This document shows positions 33,668-43,200 of a stretch of 64,000 nucleotides of DNA, piece by piece. The stretch lies in NCBI GenBank assembly GCA_963815445.1, contig CAWFGV010000004.1:186001-250000 (forward strand). The letters are read 5' to 3'. The notes below the pieces were generated by a model. The model was not told where the DNA came from and made no database searches. It worked only from the letters and a program-made list of their open reading frames with translations. How positions within the stretch are numbered: the first letter of the stretch is position 1; the number at the start of each line of letters is the position of its first letter. The DNA comes from JANLYC01 sp963815445 (GTDB lineage: Bacteria; Actinomycetota; Actinomycetes; Propionibacteriales; Nocardioidaceae). The translations under genes and the position numbers were made by a program.

Positions 33668-35110
33668 TCAGGCGCGGCCGCGAGCAACCGGGGCGGCGCC
33701 GAGCACCAGCCACGCGTCGCCGCGTTCGCGCCACAGCAGCGTGCCCATCCGGATCACCATGAAGGCGGTGAACGCCCACCACAGTGCCGCCAGCCCACCC
33801 CCGAACCAGCGCACGGCCAGCGCCATCGGGACGAACGCGAGCAGGTTCACGAGACCTGCCCAGGCGAGGTAGCGGCCGTCGCCGGCGCCGATGAGTACGC
33901 CGTCGAGGACGAACACGATGCCCGACACGGGCTGGTGCAGGGCGGCGATCAACAACACGACGGACAGCAGGTGCTGCACCTCCGCATCGGGGCTGAACAA
34001 CGGCACGACGAATGGCCGCACGGCGGCCAGCAGCACGCCGAGGACGGCACCGCCCACAAGACCCCAGAACATCATCCGGCGCGTCGCGGCTCGGGCGGCC
34101 GCCGGGTCCCCGGCCCCGAGCAGGCGACCGGTGATCGCCTGCCCGGCTATGGCAATGGCGTCGAGGGCAAAGGCGAGGAATGCCCAGATCGTGAAGGCCA
34201 CCTGATGGGCCGCCACCGCCACGGTCGAGACCGAGGCTGCGACATAGGTCGCGAGCAGCAACGCCAGGCGCAAGGTCAGGGTCCGGACCAGCAGGGGAAG
34301 CCCCGCGACCATAGCCGCGACGACGCCCGGCCGGTGCGGTACCAAGGCCGCCCCCTGGCGGCGTGCTGCCCGCGTCACGACGCCGACGATGACCGCGGCT
34401 GCCGCGCTTTGGGCGAGCAGGGTGCCGATGGCCGAACCGGCGATTCCCCACCCGAACCCGTACACGAACAGCACGTTGAGCCCGATATTGATGAGGTTGG
34501 CCGCCACCGCCACCGCGAGGGGCGTCCGGGTGTCTTGCAGCCCGCGGAGCACTCCGGTCGCCGCGAACATGAGAAGCAGCGCCGGGATCCCCCAGGCGGC
34601 GATGCGCAGATACACGACGGCGTACGACCTGACCTCTGGAGTCGCACCGAACGCGTCGACGATGGCGGGCGTCAGGACGGCCGTCGCGACGGCGGCAACC
34701 GTTCCGATGACAACGGCCAACCAGATCCCGTCGATCCCAACAGTGAGCGCACCGCGTCGATCGCCGGCGCCCACCGAGCGCGCGACGGTGGAGGTCGTGC
34801 CGTACGCAAGGAACACGAACAGCCCGACAGCTGTCTGGACGATGGTGCCGGCGATCCCGAGCGCGGCCAGCTGGGGCGTGCCCAGGTGTCCGACGATGGC
34901 AGCATCCGCGAGCAGGAACAGCGGTTCGGAGATCAGAGCCGCAAAGGCTGGGATTGCCAGTCTGGAGATCTCGCGGTCGTGAACCCGGCGCTGTCTTCGC
35001 GCGCGGCCCAGATCATCCGGCGTGTCGCGCGGCATGTCGCGAGAATCTGTGGGAAACCGCTGGCTGAGCGCCTCCGGAGGTGCTAGTTCATCGGCCGGAT
35101 CGTCGGTCAC
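33668..35110 (-). CDS. MATE family efflux transporter
   Basis: 480 residues, ~12 helices of the MOP superfamily: SRLAIPAFAALISEPLFLLA, DAAIVGHLGTPQLAALGIAG, GTTSTVARSVGAGDRRGAL, and the matching second-half GDPAAARAATRRMMFWGL. Na+- or H+-driven export of cationic compounds is the family role. GTG 35110 has GAGGGGG upstream. Gene order rplI-MATE-dnaB matches Streptomyces (from memory). Confidence 0.9.
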   Translation of the reverse strand: MTDDPADELAPPEALSQRFPTDSRDMPRDTPDDLGRARRQRRVHDREISRLAIPAFAALISEPLFLLADAAIVGHLGTPQLAALGIAGTIVQTAVGLFVFLAYGTTSTVARSVGAGDRRGALTVGIDGIWLAVVIGTVAAVATAVLTPAIVDAFGATPEVRSYAVVYLRIAAWGIPALLLMFAATGVLRGLQDTRTPLAVAVAANLINIGLNVLFVYGFGWGIAGSAIGTLLAQSAAAAVIVGVVTRAARRQGAALVPHRPGVVAAMVAGLPLLVRTLTLRLALLLATYVAASVSTVAVAAHQVAFTIWAFLAFALDAIAIAGQAITGRLLGAGDPAAARAATRRMMFWGLVGGAVLGVLLAAVRPFVVPLFSPDAEVQHLLSVVLLIAALHQPVSGIVFVLDGVLIGAGDGRYLAWAGLVNLLAFVPMALAVRWFGGGLAALWWAFTAFMVIRMGTLLWRERGDAWLVLGAAPVARGRA

Positions 35111-35141
35111 GACGCCCCCTCTCGACCTGGCGAACTTTCTT

Positions 35142-35280
35142 TTCTCCACACGTGCGGACGGACGTTTGCGCAGGTCAGACACCCTATCTGGAAACCGACC
35201 CGTGGTCTGTCCACGGGTCTTTCCCCAACCTGTGCACACGCTGGCACGGTGTTTTCCACAGCGAATCCCGGTTATCCACA
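35142..35280 (+). promoter_or_regulatory. DnaA-box cluster between MATE and dnaB
   Basis: The 348-bp gap 35111-35458 has no gene. It holds TTATCCACA (35272-35280, perfect DnaA box), TTTTCCACA (35252-35260) and TTCTCCACA (35142-35150), each one mismatch off and all in the same orientation, plus weaker TGTCCAC and TGTGGGAAA strings. DnaA may act here on dnaB, or the sites may titrate DnaA. Confidence 0.55.
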
Positions 35281-35458
35281 GGGGGGTGTTGACGACGGGC
35301 TATCGCCTGACCCCCGCCGACACGTAGCGTCCTGCTGCGGGACTGTCGGTGCGCCCCCCTACCTTCGCAGAGGAAGGTGTGGCGGATGTGGTTGGCGGCC
35401 GCACCATGAGACAGCCGGCGAGACAGCTCGCGCAGCGTCTGAGGCCGAGGGGAGCTAC

Positions 35459-36832
35459 GTGACCATCGCCGAGATCCACGGTTCGGCCCCCGCCGACTTC
35501 GACCGTGGCGCACCGTCCGGCCGGACTCCTCCGCAGGACGAGCACGCCGAGCAGTCGGTCCTCGGCGCGATGCTGTTGAGCAAGGACGCGATCGCGGACG
35601 TCGTCGAGGTGCTGCGCGGTGCCGACTTCTATCGCCCCGGCCACGAGCTGATCTTCGACGTCGTCCTCGACCTCTACGGACGCGGTGAGCCGGCCGACGC
35701 GATCACTGTCTCGGCCGAGCTGACCAGAGCCGGAGACCTGGCGCGGGTCGGTGGGGCGCCGTACGTCCACACGCTGGTGGCCGGGGTCCCGGTCGCGGCG
35801 AACGCGGGCTACTACGCCGGCATCGTCCGGGAGAAGGCGATCCTGCGGCGGCTCATCGACGCCGGCACCCGGATTGTCCAGTTCGGGTATACCGGTGAGG
35901 GACAGGTCGACGACGTGGTGGACCGGGCGCAGGCCGAGGTCTACGCGGTCACCGACAAGCGCACGTCTGAGGACTACGCGCCTTTGGCCGACTTGATGGA
36001 GCTCACGATCGACGAGCTCGAGGCGATCGGCAACCGCGACGGCGCCATGGCGGGCGTACCCACCGGGTTCGCCGAGCTCGACGAGCTCACCAACGGCCTC
36101 CATGGCGGACAAATGGTGATCGTGGCGGCGCGACCCGCGGTCGGTAAGTCGACATTGGGGCTCGACATCGCCCGATCGGCATCGATCAAGCACGGGCTGA
36201 CCAGCGCCATCTTCTCCCTCGAGATGAGCCGGACCGAAATCACCATGCGGCTGCTGTCCGCCGAGGCTCGCATCCCGCTCAACCACATGCGCAACGGCAA
36301 GATGAGCGACGACGACTGGAACAAGCTCGTCCGCAAGATGGGTGAGGTCTCCGAAGCGCCGTTGTTCATCGACGACTCTCCCAACCTGACGATGATGGAG
36401 ATCCGGGCGAAGGCGCGTCGCCTCAAACAGCGGCACGACCTGCGGCTGATCGTCGTCGACTACCTCCAGCTGATGACGTCGGGCAAGAAGGTCGAGTCGC
36501 GCCAGCTCGAGGTGTCGGAGTTCTCTCGGCAGATCAAACTGCTGGCCAAGGAGCTCGACGTCCCGGTGGTCGCGATCTCGCAGCTCAACCGTGGTTCGGA
36601 GCAGCGCACGTCCAAACGCCCGCTGCTGTCCGACCTCCGCGAGTCCGGTTCGCTCGAGCAGGATGCCGACATGGTGATCCTGCTGCACCGCGAGGACATC
36701 TACGAGAAGGAGTCGACCCGGCCCGGTGAGGCCGACATCATCGTGGCCAAGCACCGCAACGGCCCCATCGCCGACCTCGTGCTCGCCTTCCAGGGTCACT
36801 ACTCCCGCTTCGTCGACATGGCCCAGGGCTGA
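35459..36832 (+). CDS. dnaB: replicative DNA helicase
   Basis: 457 residues, no intein. N-terminal DnaB domain (DEHAEQSVLGAMLLSKDAIA), linker helix, then RecA-like ATPase: Walker A AARPAVGKSTLGLDIARS, IFSLEMSRTEI, Walker B LIVVDYLQLM, AISQLNRGSEQRT, LSDLRESGSLEQDADMVILL. It unwinds DNA at the fork. GTG 35459 with GAGGGGAG upstream gives the normal length; the frame extends further up without support. Confidence 0.96.
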   Translation: MTIAEIHGSAPADFDRGAPSGRTPPQDEHAEQSVLGAMLLSKDAIADVVEVLRGADFYRPGHELIFDVVLDLYGRGEPADAITVSAELTRAGDLARVGGAPYVHTLVAGVPVAANAGYYAGIVREKAILRRLIDAGTRIVQFGYTGEGQVDDVVDRAQAEVYAVTDKRTSEDYAPLADLMELTIDELEAIGNRDGAMAGVPTGFAELDELTNGLHGGQMVIVAARPAVGKSTLGLDIARSASIKHGLTSAIFSLEMSRTEITMRLLSAEARIPLNHMRNGKMSDDDWNKLVRKMGEVSEAPLFIDDSPNLTMMEIRAKARRLKQRHDLRLIVVDYLQLMTSGKKVESRQLEVSEFSRQIKLLAKELDVPVVAISQLNRGSEQRTSKRPLLSDLRESGSLEQDADMVILLHREDIYEKESTRPGEADIIVAKHRNGPIADLVLAFQGHYSRFVDMAQG

Positions 36833-36843
36833 GCACACCGCAG

Positions 36844-37386
36844 CTACTCAGCGCCTCCGACGCGGTACGTGAGCAGGACCGACCCCGAGGGCGTCTGGGC
36901 GCTCCGGACCAGGTCAAGCGCTTGGAGGTCGTTGACCGCGAACAACCGACGCCCTTGGCCGGCCAGGCACGGCCCGACCACCAGCTCGAGCTCGTCGATG
37001 ACGTCGGCGGCGAGCAGGGACTGCGCGAGCTTGATACTGCCGTGCACCCCGATGTCGCCGCCTGGCTGGTCCTTCAGCGCACGCACGAAGTCGATGACGT
37101 TGCCGTCGATAGTTGCCACGTTCGTCCACTCCGCCGTGAGCGGGGTCGAGGTGGCTACGTACTTCTGTACACCGTTGATGAAGCTGGCGAACGGCTCGAT
37201 GTCCGAAGTCGGCCAGAACTTGGCCCACTCGTCGTGCATGCGCCGGCCCAGCAGGACAGTGTCCTGACGTCCGATTACCCGGCCCAGGTGCTCGTCCATC
37301 TCCTCGTCGAAGTCGAACAGGAAGAGCTCGGGCGCCTCCGCGACCCCGTCGAGTGAGAGCAGCGTATGAAGCACGACCTTGCGCAT
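36844..37386 (-). CDS. RibD C-terminal / dihydrofolate-reductase-like protein
   Basis: 180 residues of the DHFR-like fold: MRKVVLHTLLSLDGV, LLGRRMHDEWAKFW, IGVHGSIKLAQSLLAADVIDEL (quoted in part), LVVGPCLAGQGRRLF and ending VLLTYRV. Members are NADPH-dependent reductases of unclear substrate, often annotated dihydrofolate reductase family. AGGGGAT ahead of ATG 37386 supports the start. Converges with dnaB (11-bp gap). The 225 bp upstream hold nothing I can support. Confidence 0.85.
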   Translation of the reverse strand: MRKVVLHTLLSLDGVAEAPELFLFDFDEEMDEHLGRVIGRQDTVLLGRRMHDEWAKFWPTSDIEPFASFINGVQKYVATSTPLTAEWTNVATIDGNVIDFVRALKDQPGGDIGVHGSIKLAQSLLAADVIDELELVVGPCLAGQGRRLFAVNDLQALDLVRSAQTPSGSVLLTYRVGGAE

Positions 37387-37611
37387 GGGATCCCCTGCCG
37401 TGGTTGGAGCGAACACGTGTCGGAGTATGACTGTGCACGCCGGCGAAAGTCATCGCTCACGGGACCTGCTGATCGAAGAGCCTGGTCGCTGGCGGGGCCC
37501 GGCTCACGAACTGGGAGGGTGTGCAGGTGTCCGGGCCGTCCGGACCTGGACAACCTCCCAGTCGGCGGTGTCGGGGTGGCCCGCGGTCGGCCTGTGGAGG
37601 TCGGGGGGGGG

Positions 37612-39029
37612 TCAGGCAGCCGGGAGCGACTGACGGGCCGACAGCGCCGGGAGTGCTGGGTGGGTGCCGGTGTGGTCGACGAGGTGATAGCGGCCGTGGG
37701 GGCTGCGCCAGACGAAGATGCCGGTGAAGGGTTGGGCGACCTGCCATCGGCCGTGGGTCTTGATGCGGTGGTGGGTCCGGGTCAGGGGGCCGAGGTTGTC
37801 GATCCCGGTTTGGCCGGGTGGTCCGCCGTTGTCGGGGGAGACGTAGGGGATGGTGTGGTCGAGGTCGCCGGTGCGTCGGGTGGAGGTGGCGTAGGGGAAG
37901 CAGTCGATGGGGGTGCGTAGGTGGACGGCGTCGCGGATCCGGTCGGGGATCTCATAGGCGTCCACCGGGATCTGCTGGTTGAGGTCGATCACCGGTTTCA
38001 CCACGACGTTCGCGCCATCTAGCCACGTCTTGACCCGGTCGACGGTGACGGGTCCGACCTGCTCGACCCGCGCCACTCCGCTGCCTGACGTCAACGCTTC
38101 ATCGGTGAGGTGGACGTACAGCGTGACGTCGGGTCGGGTGTCGACCCGGTCGTCGACCTTCGGTGCCGTCGGCCGGGTCGGCCGGAACGTCGGGCCCCGC
38201 TCGCCGAACCAGGTCGGTCGGTGGGGTCTTCCGGCTCGGCCGGTTCGGCTGGTGGCGGTGTGGAGGTCGGTGTACAGGTCCAGGGCGTGTTGGGGGTTGG
38301 CCAGGATCCCGACCGCGGCGGCCCGACGTACGTCGACCGGTCGGGTGTCGCCCAGGGTGGACAGGCCGGTGGCGAGGCCGCCGATGGTGGCGTTGAACCG
38401 TAACGCGTCGGGTGCCTCGGCCCGGATGAAGATCTCCCGGGTGCCGTGCTCGCCGGGCTGGTGGTCCTTGACCCACACCCCCAACGACCCCTGCGCCTGC
38501 TGCGTCGGCCTCGGCGGCGGCGTCCGGGTCGCACTCGAGCCAGCACGCAGTGATGATCGCCTCGATCCGTCCCCACGACAGCGAGTGGGCATATCTGGCG
38601 ATCCGCCGGTCCACCACCGCCACGGTGGCTTCGCTCAGGTGGCGGGTGGTGTCGGCGCAGCGGCGGCCGATCCACGGCTTGACCTCACCCGCACAGATCC
38701 GTGCCCACAGCTGTGGGAGTCGGTGGCGCAGGTCCAACGCGTCCGCGACGAGCCGTTCGGCGGCGTGGGTGGAGGTGGCGAGCACGACGCCGAGCTCGGC
38801 CGGCGCGAACTCCGCCACGCCCGGGGTGCCGGCGCCACCGAACCGGATCAGCTGCTCACATCCCGAGCAGGGTCGGACCGGTGGTCCGGGCGAGCTCACT
38901 GTGCAGGTCGGCCCAGTGCGCGGCGGTCTGCAACAGTCGCACCTCGCGCCTGCTCAGCACCGCGCGGGCGTGTTCGGCGGCGGCCAGGGTGGCCAGCTCG
39001 TCGAGTGCGCTGAGGTCGGTGTCGAACAT
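37612..39029 (-). pseudogene. DUF222/HNH endonuclease (13E12 repeat type), broken by two frameshifts
   Basis: Three frames must be joined. Frame A: MFDTDLSALDEL to TGPTLLGM, ending at TGA 38858-38856. Frame B: CEQLIRFGGAGTPGVAEFAP to ECDPDAAAEADA. Frame C: QGSLGVWVKDHQPGEHGTRE to the HNH end LDHTIPYVSPDNGG...NLGPLTRTHHRIKTHG. One extra base at 38858 (GGGATG-T-GAGCAG) and one near 38500 explain the breaks. Otherwise intact, with a TAGAAT promoter box and a perfect LexA box at its start. In M. tuberculosis 13E12 genes belong to the SOS response. Either real decay or sequence error. Confidence 0.85.
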
Positions 39030-39037
39030 GTGTTCGA
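39022..39037. promoter_or_regulatory. LexA (SOS) box over the start of the HNH gene
   Basis: TCGAACATGTGTTCGA: perfect 16-bp palindrome matching the actinobacterial consensus TCGAAC-N4-GTTCGA. It covers the ATG and touches the -10 box, so LexA binding would block transcription. Confidence 0.88.
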
Positions 39038-39042
39038 TTCTA
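39037..39042 (-). promoter_or_regulatory. -10 box for the HNH pseudogene (leaderless)
   Basis: Minus-strand TAGAAT, 7 nt, ATG at 39029; abuts the LexA box. A lone TTGTCCACA DnaA-type nonamer lies at 39078-39086. Confidence 0.55.
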
Positions 39043-39166
39043 CCTGCCATGTCCGACAGCCGCCAGACCGTTTCGCGTTGTCCACAAGGGTTTCTGGGTT
39101 CGGCACGCCTGTTCTTGGGGTTTCCGACCGGGCTCGACCACCGGAGCACCGGGTCGGCCGTGGGAC

Positions 39167-39883
39167 TCAGCGCTTGCGTGCCACGTACACGGTGTTGGTG
39201 GCGTCTCGGTCCTGCAGCGGATTGGCGAAGGTGACCACGTGAGCCACGACGTCGGTGAAGACGTCGTCGAGGACGCCGCAGTAGTCCTCGTCCGGAGGAT
39301 CGTTCGACCACAACGCGAAGACCCCACCCGGCCGGAGGTGCTCTCTCAGCCGTCGCACGCCGCTGGGCTCGTAGAACCCTGCGTGTGCAGGGCTCAACAG
39401 GTGTCGAGGTGAGTGGTCGATGTCGACGACGATCGCGTCGAAGAGCCGGCCGGGCTGTGCGGGGTCGAGGCCCGCCCCGCTGATGACCATGGCGAAGAAA
39501 TCGCCCAGCACGAAGCGACAGCGACTGTCGGCGGTGAGCGTGGCGCCCAACGGGATGAGGGCACGCTCGTGCCAGTCGATGACTTCCTCGATGGCGTCGA
39601 TCACGACCAGGTCATTGACTCGCTCATCCTCGAGAACGGTCTGTGCTGTGTAACCGAGTCCGAGCCCACCGACCGCGACCGCGAGGTCGGCACCGTCGAC
39701 AAAGCTCAACGCCAAACGCGCTACCTCGATCTCGGCAGCGGTGAAAAGACTCGACATCAGGTAGTCGTCGTCGAGCTTGACCTCGTAGACATCGAGTCCG
39801 GACAGCGGGTCGCGACGCCGGCGGAGGCTGATCGCACCCAGCGGAGTCTCCCGCCAGTCGAGCTCCTCGAACCGAGCACTCAT
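39167..39883 (-). CDS. spermidine-synthase-like Rossmann methyltransferase-fold protein
   Basis: 238 residues. YLMSSLFTAAEIEVARLAL, a nucleotide-binding stretch AVAVGGLGLGYTAQTVL, acidic strand end VVIDAIEEVIDWHERAL, FVLGDFFAMV, and FDAIVVDIDHSPRHLL correspond to the polyamine synthase/methyltransferase fold. The Asp pair of spermidine synthases that binds the diamine is not clearly present, so polyamine synthesis is doubtful. ATG 39883 with GAGG upstream. Stand-alone. Confidence 0.75.
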   Translation of the reverse strand: MSARFEELDWRETPLGAISLRRRRDPLSGLDVYEVKLDDDYLMSSLFTAAEIEVARLALSFVDGADLAVAVGGLGLGYTAQTVLEDERVNDLVVIDAIEEVIDWHERALIPLGATLTADSRCRFVLGDFFAMVISGAGLDPAQPGRLFDAIVVDIDHSPRHLLSPAHAGFYEPSGVRRLREHLRPGGVFALWSNDPPDEDYCGVLDDVFTDVVAHVVTFANPLQDRDATNTVYVARKR

Positions 39884-39989
39884 CGGATCCTCGATCCCTA
39901 GCCGTGCTGCGAATCTACCCCGAACGTAGAGCGAGAGGGCGTCGGCAATCTCCTCGTCGTGGACGCCGAGCGGCAGTGCCGTCGACCTT

Positions 39990-39995
39990 TAGACT
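39990..39995 (+). promoter_or_regulatory. -10 box for the M20 hydrolase gene (leaderless)
   Basis: TAGACT, 6 nt, GTG at 40002. Confidence 0.5.
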
Positions 39996-40001
39996 CCGGG
40001 C

Positions 40002-41228
40002 GTGACCGATCACCTGAGTACACCGACGACACTGCGCCTTGCGCGCGAGCTCGGGCCGGAGCTCGGCGACCTGCGCCGACGGCTGCACCGGATCCCCGAG
40101 ATCGGCCTCGACCTCCCCAAGACCCAACAGGCCGTGCTGGACGCACTCGACGGGCTCGACCTGGAGATCACCGAGGGCAGGGCGCTCACCTCGGTCACGG
40201 CCGTCCTGCGTGGGCGGGCCACCCCCGAGAACGGGCCGCGTCAGGTCGTCCTGCTCCGTGGCGACATGGACGCGCTGCCGGTCACCGAAGAGGTCGAGGT
40301 CGACTACAAGTCCCAGCACGACGGGTCCATGCACGCCTGCGGACACGACCTGCACGTGGCCGGCCTGGTCGGCGCAGCGCGCGTCCTGCACGCGATGCGT
40401 GACGAGCTACCCGGCGACGTGGTGTTCATGTTCCAGCCCGGCGAGGAAGGGCCAGGGGGCGCCCAACCCATGCTGGACGAGGGCTTGCTGGAGGTCGCCG
40501 GGCGTCGCGTCGATGCCGCCTACGCCTTGCACGTGTACTCCGCAGAGATCCCCTTCGGCCAGTGGGCGTCGCGGCGCGGGACCACCGGGGCAGCGGCCGA
40601 CGAGGTGAAGGTTCGCGTCGTCGGCGTCGGAGGTCACGGTTCGGCTCCGCACCGGGCCAAGGACCCGATCCCGGCCGCCTGCGAAATGGTGGTGGCTCTG
40701 CAAACCATGGCCACCCGCAGGTTCGACGTCTTCGACCCGGTGCTCATCACCGTCGGTCGAATCGCCGGGGGCACGAAGGACAACATCATCCCCGACGACG
40801 TCGAGTTCGAGGCAACGGTGCGCTCCCTGTCTCGAGAGTCCCGGGCGCAGGTGCAGCAGGAGATCCAGCGCGTGGTCACCGGGATCGCGGCGGCACACGG
40901 GTTGGCCACCGACATCGACTACCGACTCGGCTATCCCGTGACCGTCAACGACGACACCGAGTACGACCGCGCCCGCCAGACCGTCGTCGACCTGTTCGGG
41001 GCCGCCCGTTTCACCGAGCTCCCCAACCCCGAGCTCGGCGCCGAGGACATGTCGTTCGTGATGGAGCTCGTGCCGAGCGCTTACTTCAACGTCGGGGCCT
41101 GCGCTGTCGAGGAATACGCGACGGCGGCCGACAACCACTCCCCACGCGCGACCTTCGACGACGCGATCCTGCCGGACGCCGCGGCCTGGCTCGCCGAGAT
41201 GGCGGTCCGACGCCTCCGGAGCCCGTGA
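40002..41228 (+). CDS. M20D amidohydrolase (aminoacylase/hippurate hydrolase type)
   Basis: 408 residues. Metal ligands in LLRGDMDALPV, HACGHDLHVAGLVGAARVL, FQPGEEGPGGAQPML, and HVYSAEIPFGQWA; the lid domain has GVGGHGSAPHRAKDPI; the end carries GAEDMSFVMELVPSAYFNVG. Splits amide bonds of N-acyl amino acids or similar; the exact substrate is open. Leaderless GTG start after TAGACT. Confidence 0.88.
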   Translation: MTDHLSTPTTLRLARELGPELGDLRRRLHRIPEIGLDLPKTQQAVLDALDGLDLEITEGRALTSVTAVLRGRATPENGPRQVVLLRGDMDALPVTEEVEVDYKSQHDGSMHACGHDLHVAGLVGAARVLHAMRDELPGDVVFMFQPGEEGPGGAQPMLDEGLLEVAGRRVDAAYALHVYSAEIPFGQWASRRGTTGAAADEVKVRVVGVGGHGSAPHRAKDPIPAACEMVVALQTMATRRFDVFDPVLITVGRIAGGTKDNIIPDDVEFEATVRSLSRESRAQVQQEIQRVVTGIAAAHGLATDIDYRLGYPVTVNDDTEYDRARQTVVDLFGAARFTELPNPELGAEDMSFVMELVPSAYFNVGACAVEEYATAADNHSPRATFDDAILPDAAAWLAEMAVRRLRSP

Positions 41229-41294
41229 CGGCGACGTCGCGGTCAACCGCGATGCGCACGCGGGTCCTCCACACACGCCCGGCATGATGTCTCC

Positions 41295-43109
41295 GTGACC
41301 GCAGATGCTCCCGCACCCGACCTGCTGCAGCCCGACGCCTGGGGTATCCACCGGCACTGGGTCAACGCCTACGACGAGGTCGTGGAGGTCCCCGCCGACA
41401 CTGTCGATCGTCTTCGCAGCGCCATGGGGCACCCGCCCGTTGATCTCGATGCATGGGCACCGATCGTGACGCAGCCAGGTCGCGACCTCGGTCTCGGTCA
41501 CGTCCAGGTCGACTGCGAGGACGGCGAACGCCGGATGATCGACGGGTCGTTACCCCTCGACTTCCCCCTCGGGTACCACGACCTGCTCACGAGCGCGGGA
41601 TCCCGTCGGCTGATCGTCTCGCCCGGCCGCTGCTGGTTTCCTGAAGGCTGGCGCGCCTGGGGTCTCACCGTGCAGCTGTACGCCGCGCGTTCACGGTCGG
41701 GCTCGGGCATCGGAGATCTCGCCGATCTGGCCAGCATCCGCGCGTGGGCGCAGAGCCTCGGTGCGGGCTTCCTGCTGATCAACCCGCTGCATGCGGTGGC
41801 ACCTACGATCCCGCAGGAGCCGAGCCCCTATCTGCCGGCAACCCGTCGGTTTCGCAACCCGATCTACTTGCGGGTCGATGGCACCGCGGACGAGTCGCCG
41901 TCCTCGACGATCGACCGCGACTCCGTATGGCGGACCAAGCTGGCCGCCCTCGAAGCCGAGTTCGCCGACTCACCGGAGGCCGAGGAGTTTCTGCTCTGGC
42001 GAGCGGAACGAGGAGCGGGCCTGGAGACGTTCGCGACCTGGGCGACGGTGGCCGAGATGCACGGACCCGACTGGCGGGACTGGCCCGTGGAGCTGCGCGA
42101 CCCCGGTTCCGATTCCGTTGCTGTCGTTGTCGCCGACCATGCGGACCGTGTGCGGTTCCACGCCTGGTTGCAATGGCGCATCGACCGACAGTTCCGCGCA
42201 GCAGTCGGCGATCTGAAGATCCTGCAGGACCTGCCGATCGGTGTCGGAGGGGGTGGCGCGGACGCCTGGGCCTGGCAGGACACGTTGGTCAATGAGGCGA
42301 CCGTGGGTGCACCGCCGGACATCTTCAACGCGCAGGGACAGGGCTGGGGGTCGCCACCCCTCGCACCCTGGCGACTCCGCGCGGCCGACTACGTCCCCTT
42401 CATCGAGTCGATCCGGGCGACCATGGCCGGCGGCGGCGGCATCCGTATCGACCACGTGATGGGCCTGTTCCGGCTCTGGTGGATCCCCGCGGGTCTCTCC
42501 CCGCGGGACGGTGCGTATGTGCGCTACCCGGCTGAGGACCTGTTGAACATCGTCGCCCTGGAGAGCCATCGGGCCAAGGCGCTGGTCGTCGGCGAGGACC
42601 TCGGCACAGTCGAGCCTGGAGTGCGGGAGGCGCTGGCCGAACACCAGGTCTTGTCGTATCGGTTGCTCTGGTTCGAGGACGCGGCCCCGGCTGACTGGCC
42701 CACCCAGGCGATGTCCGCGATCACGACCCACGACCTGCCGACGGTGGCAGGTTTGTGGAGCGGGTCGGACCTGGAGGACCAGGCCGCGAACGTGACCACG
42801 CCGAGGCCCGCGCTCGAACGGGACCGGGCCGAGCTGCTGGCCCGGCTGCCGTCCAACGAACCCGACGTCGAGAGCGTCATCGTGGACGCCCATCGACGCC
42901 TCAGCGAGACTCCATGCGTACTGGTGTCGGCGACGCTCGAGGATGCCGTCGGACAGGAGCAGCGCCCGAACATGCCGGGTACGACGACGCGCCACAACTG
43001 GTCGATCCCGCTGCCCGTTCTCGTGGATGATCTGCCACACCACCCCATCGCCCGGGAGGTCGCGGCCACTCTCGACGCGCAGGTACGTCGCGTCGAAGCC
43101 GGGACATGA
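41295..43109 (+). CDS. malQ: 4-alpha-glucanotransferase (amylomaltase, GH77)
   Basis: 604 residues. Actinobacterial-type N-terminal extension (~100 residues), then the GH77 barrel: LTVQLYAARSRSGSGIGDLA, NPLHAVAP, SPYLPATRRFRNPIYL, GIRIDHVMGLFRLWWIP with the catalytic Asp, VVGEDLGTVEPGVREAL with the acid/base Glu, and AITTHDLPTVAGLWSG. It transfers maltodextrin chains between glucans. GTG 41295 follows a CATGAT box by 6 nt. Closed by a strong terminator that begins in its stop codon. Confidence 0.95.
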   Translation: MTADAPAPDLLQPDAWGIHRHWVNAYDEVVEVPADTVDRLRSAMGHPPVDLDAWAPIVTQPGRDLGLGHVQVDCEDGERRMIDGSLPLDFPLGYHDLLTSAGSRRLIVSPGRCWFPEGWRAWGLTVQLYAARSRSGSGIGDLADLASIRAWAQSLGAGFLLINPLHAVAPTIPQEPSPYLPATRRFRNPIYLRVDGTADESPSSTIDRDSVWRTKLAALEAEFADSPEAEEFLLWRAERGAGLETFATWATVAEMHGPDWRDWPVELRDPGSDSVAVVVADHADRVRFHAWLQWRIDRQFRAAVGDLKILQDLPIGVGGGGADAWAWQDTLVNEATVGAPPDIFNAQGQGWGSPPLAPWRLRAADYVPFIESIRATMAGGGGIRIDHVMGLFRLWWIPAGLSPRDGAYVRYPAEDLLNIVALESHRAKALVVGEDLGTVEPGVREALAEHQVLSYRLLWFEDAAPADWPTQAMSAITTHDLPTVAGLWSGSDLEDQAANVTTPRPALERDRAELLARLPSNEPDVESVIVDAHRRLSETPCVLVSATLEDAVGQEQRPNMPGTTTRHNWSIPLPVLVDDLPHHPIAREVAATLDAQVRRVEAGT

Positions 43110-43148
43110 GCAACGGCACGTCATCAGCTGGATGACGTGCCGTTGCTC
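43108..43148. terminator. hairpin terminator after malQ
   Basis: 18-bp perfect stem beginning GAGCAACGGCACGTCATC with a 5-nt loop AGCTG, starting inside the malQ stop codon; between convergent genes. Confidence 0.9.
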
Positions 43149-43200
43149 TGGGTGGGTGCGGGTTGCTGGGCTACTGAGGTGCGGGTTGCCTGTTCCTCGA

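Noticed and set aside
35111..35458. Chromosomal origin of replication
   Set aside because: Only one perfect and two near DnaA boxes, no dnaA/dnaN/rpmH nearby and no AT-rich unwinding element; more likely a regulatory or titration site.
35459..36832. Intein in DnaB
   Set aside because: The helicase is 457 residues with uninterrupted Walker A and DnaB motifs.
37612..39029. Homing endonuclease or mobile intron
   Set aside because: DUF222-HNH proteins are chromosomal families in actinobacteria; no intron, intein or inverted-repeat boundary was found around it.
39167..39883. Genuine spermidine synthase
   Set aside because: The Rossmann part fits, but the diamine-binding acidic residues are not clear, so only the fold is claimed.
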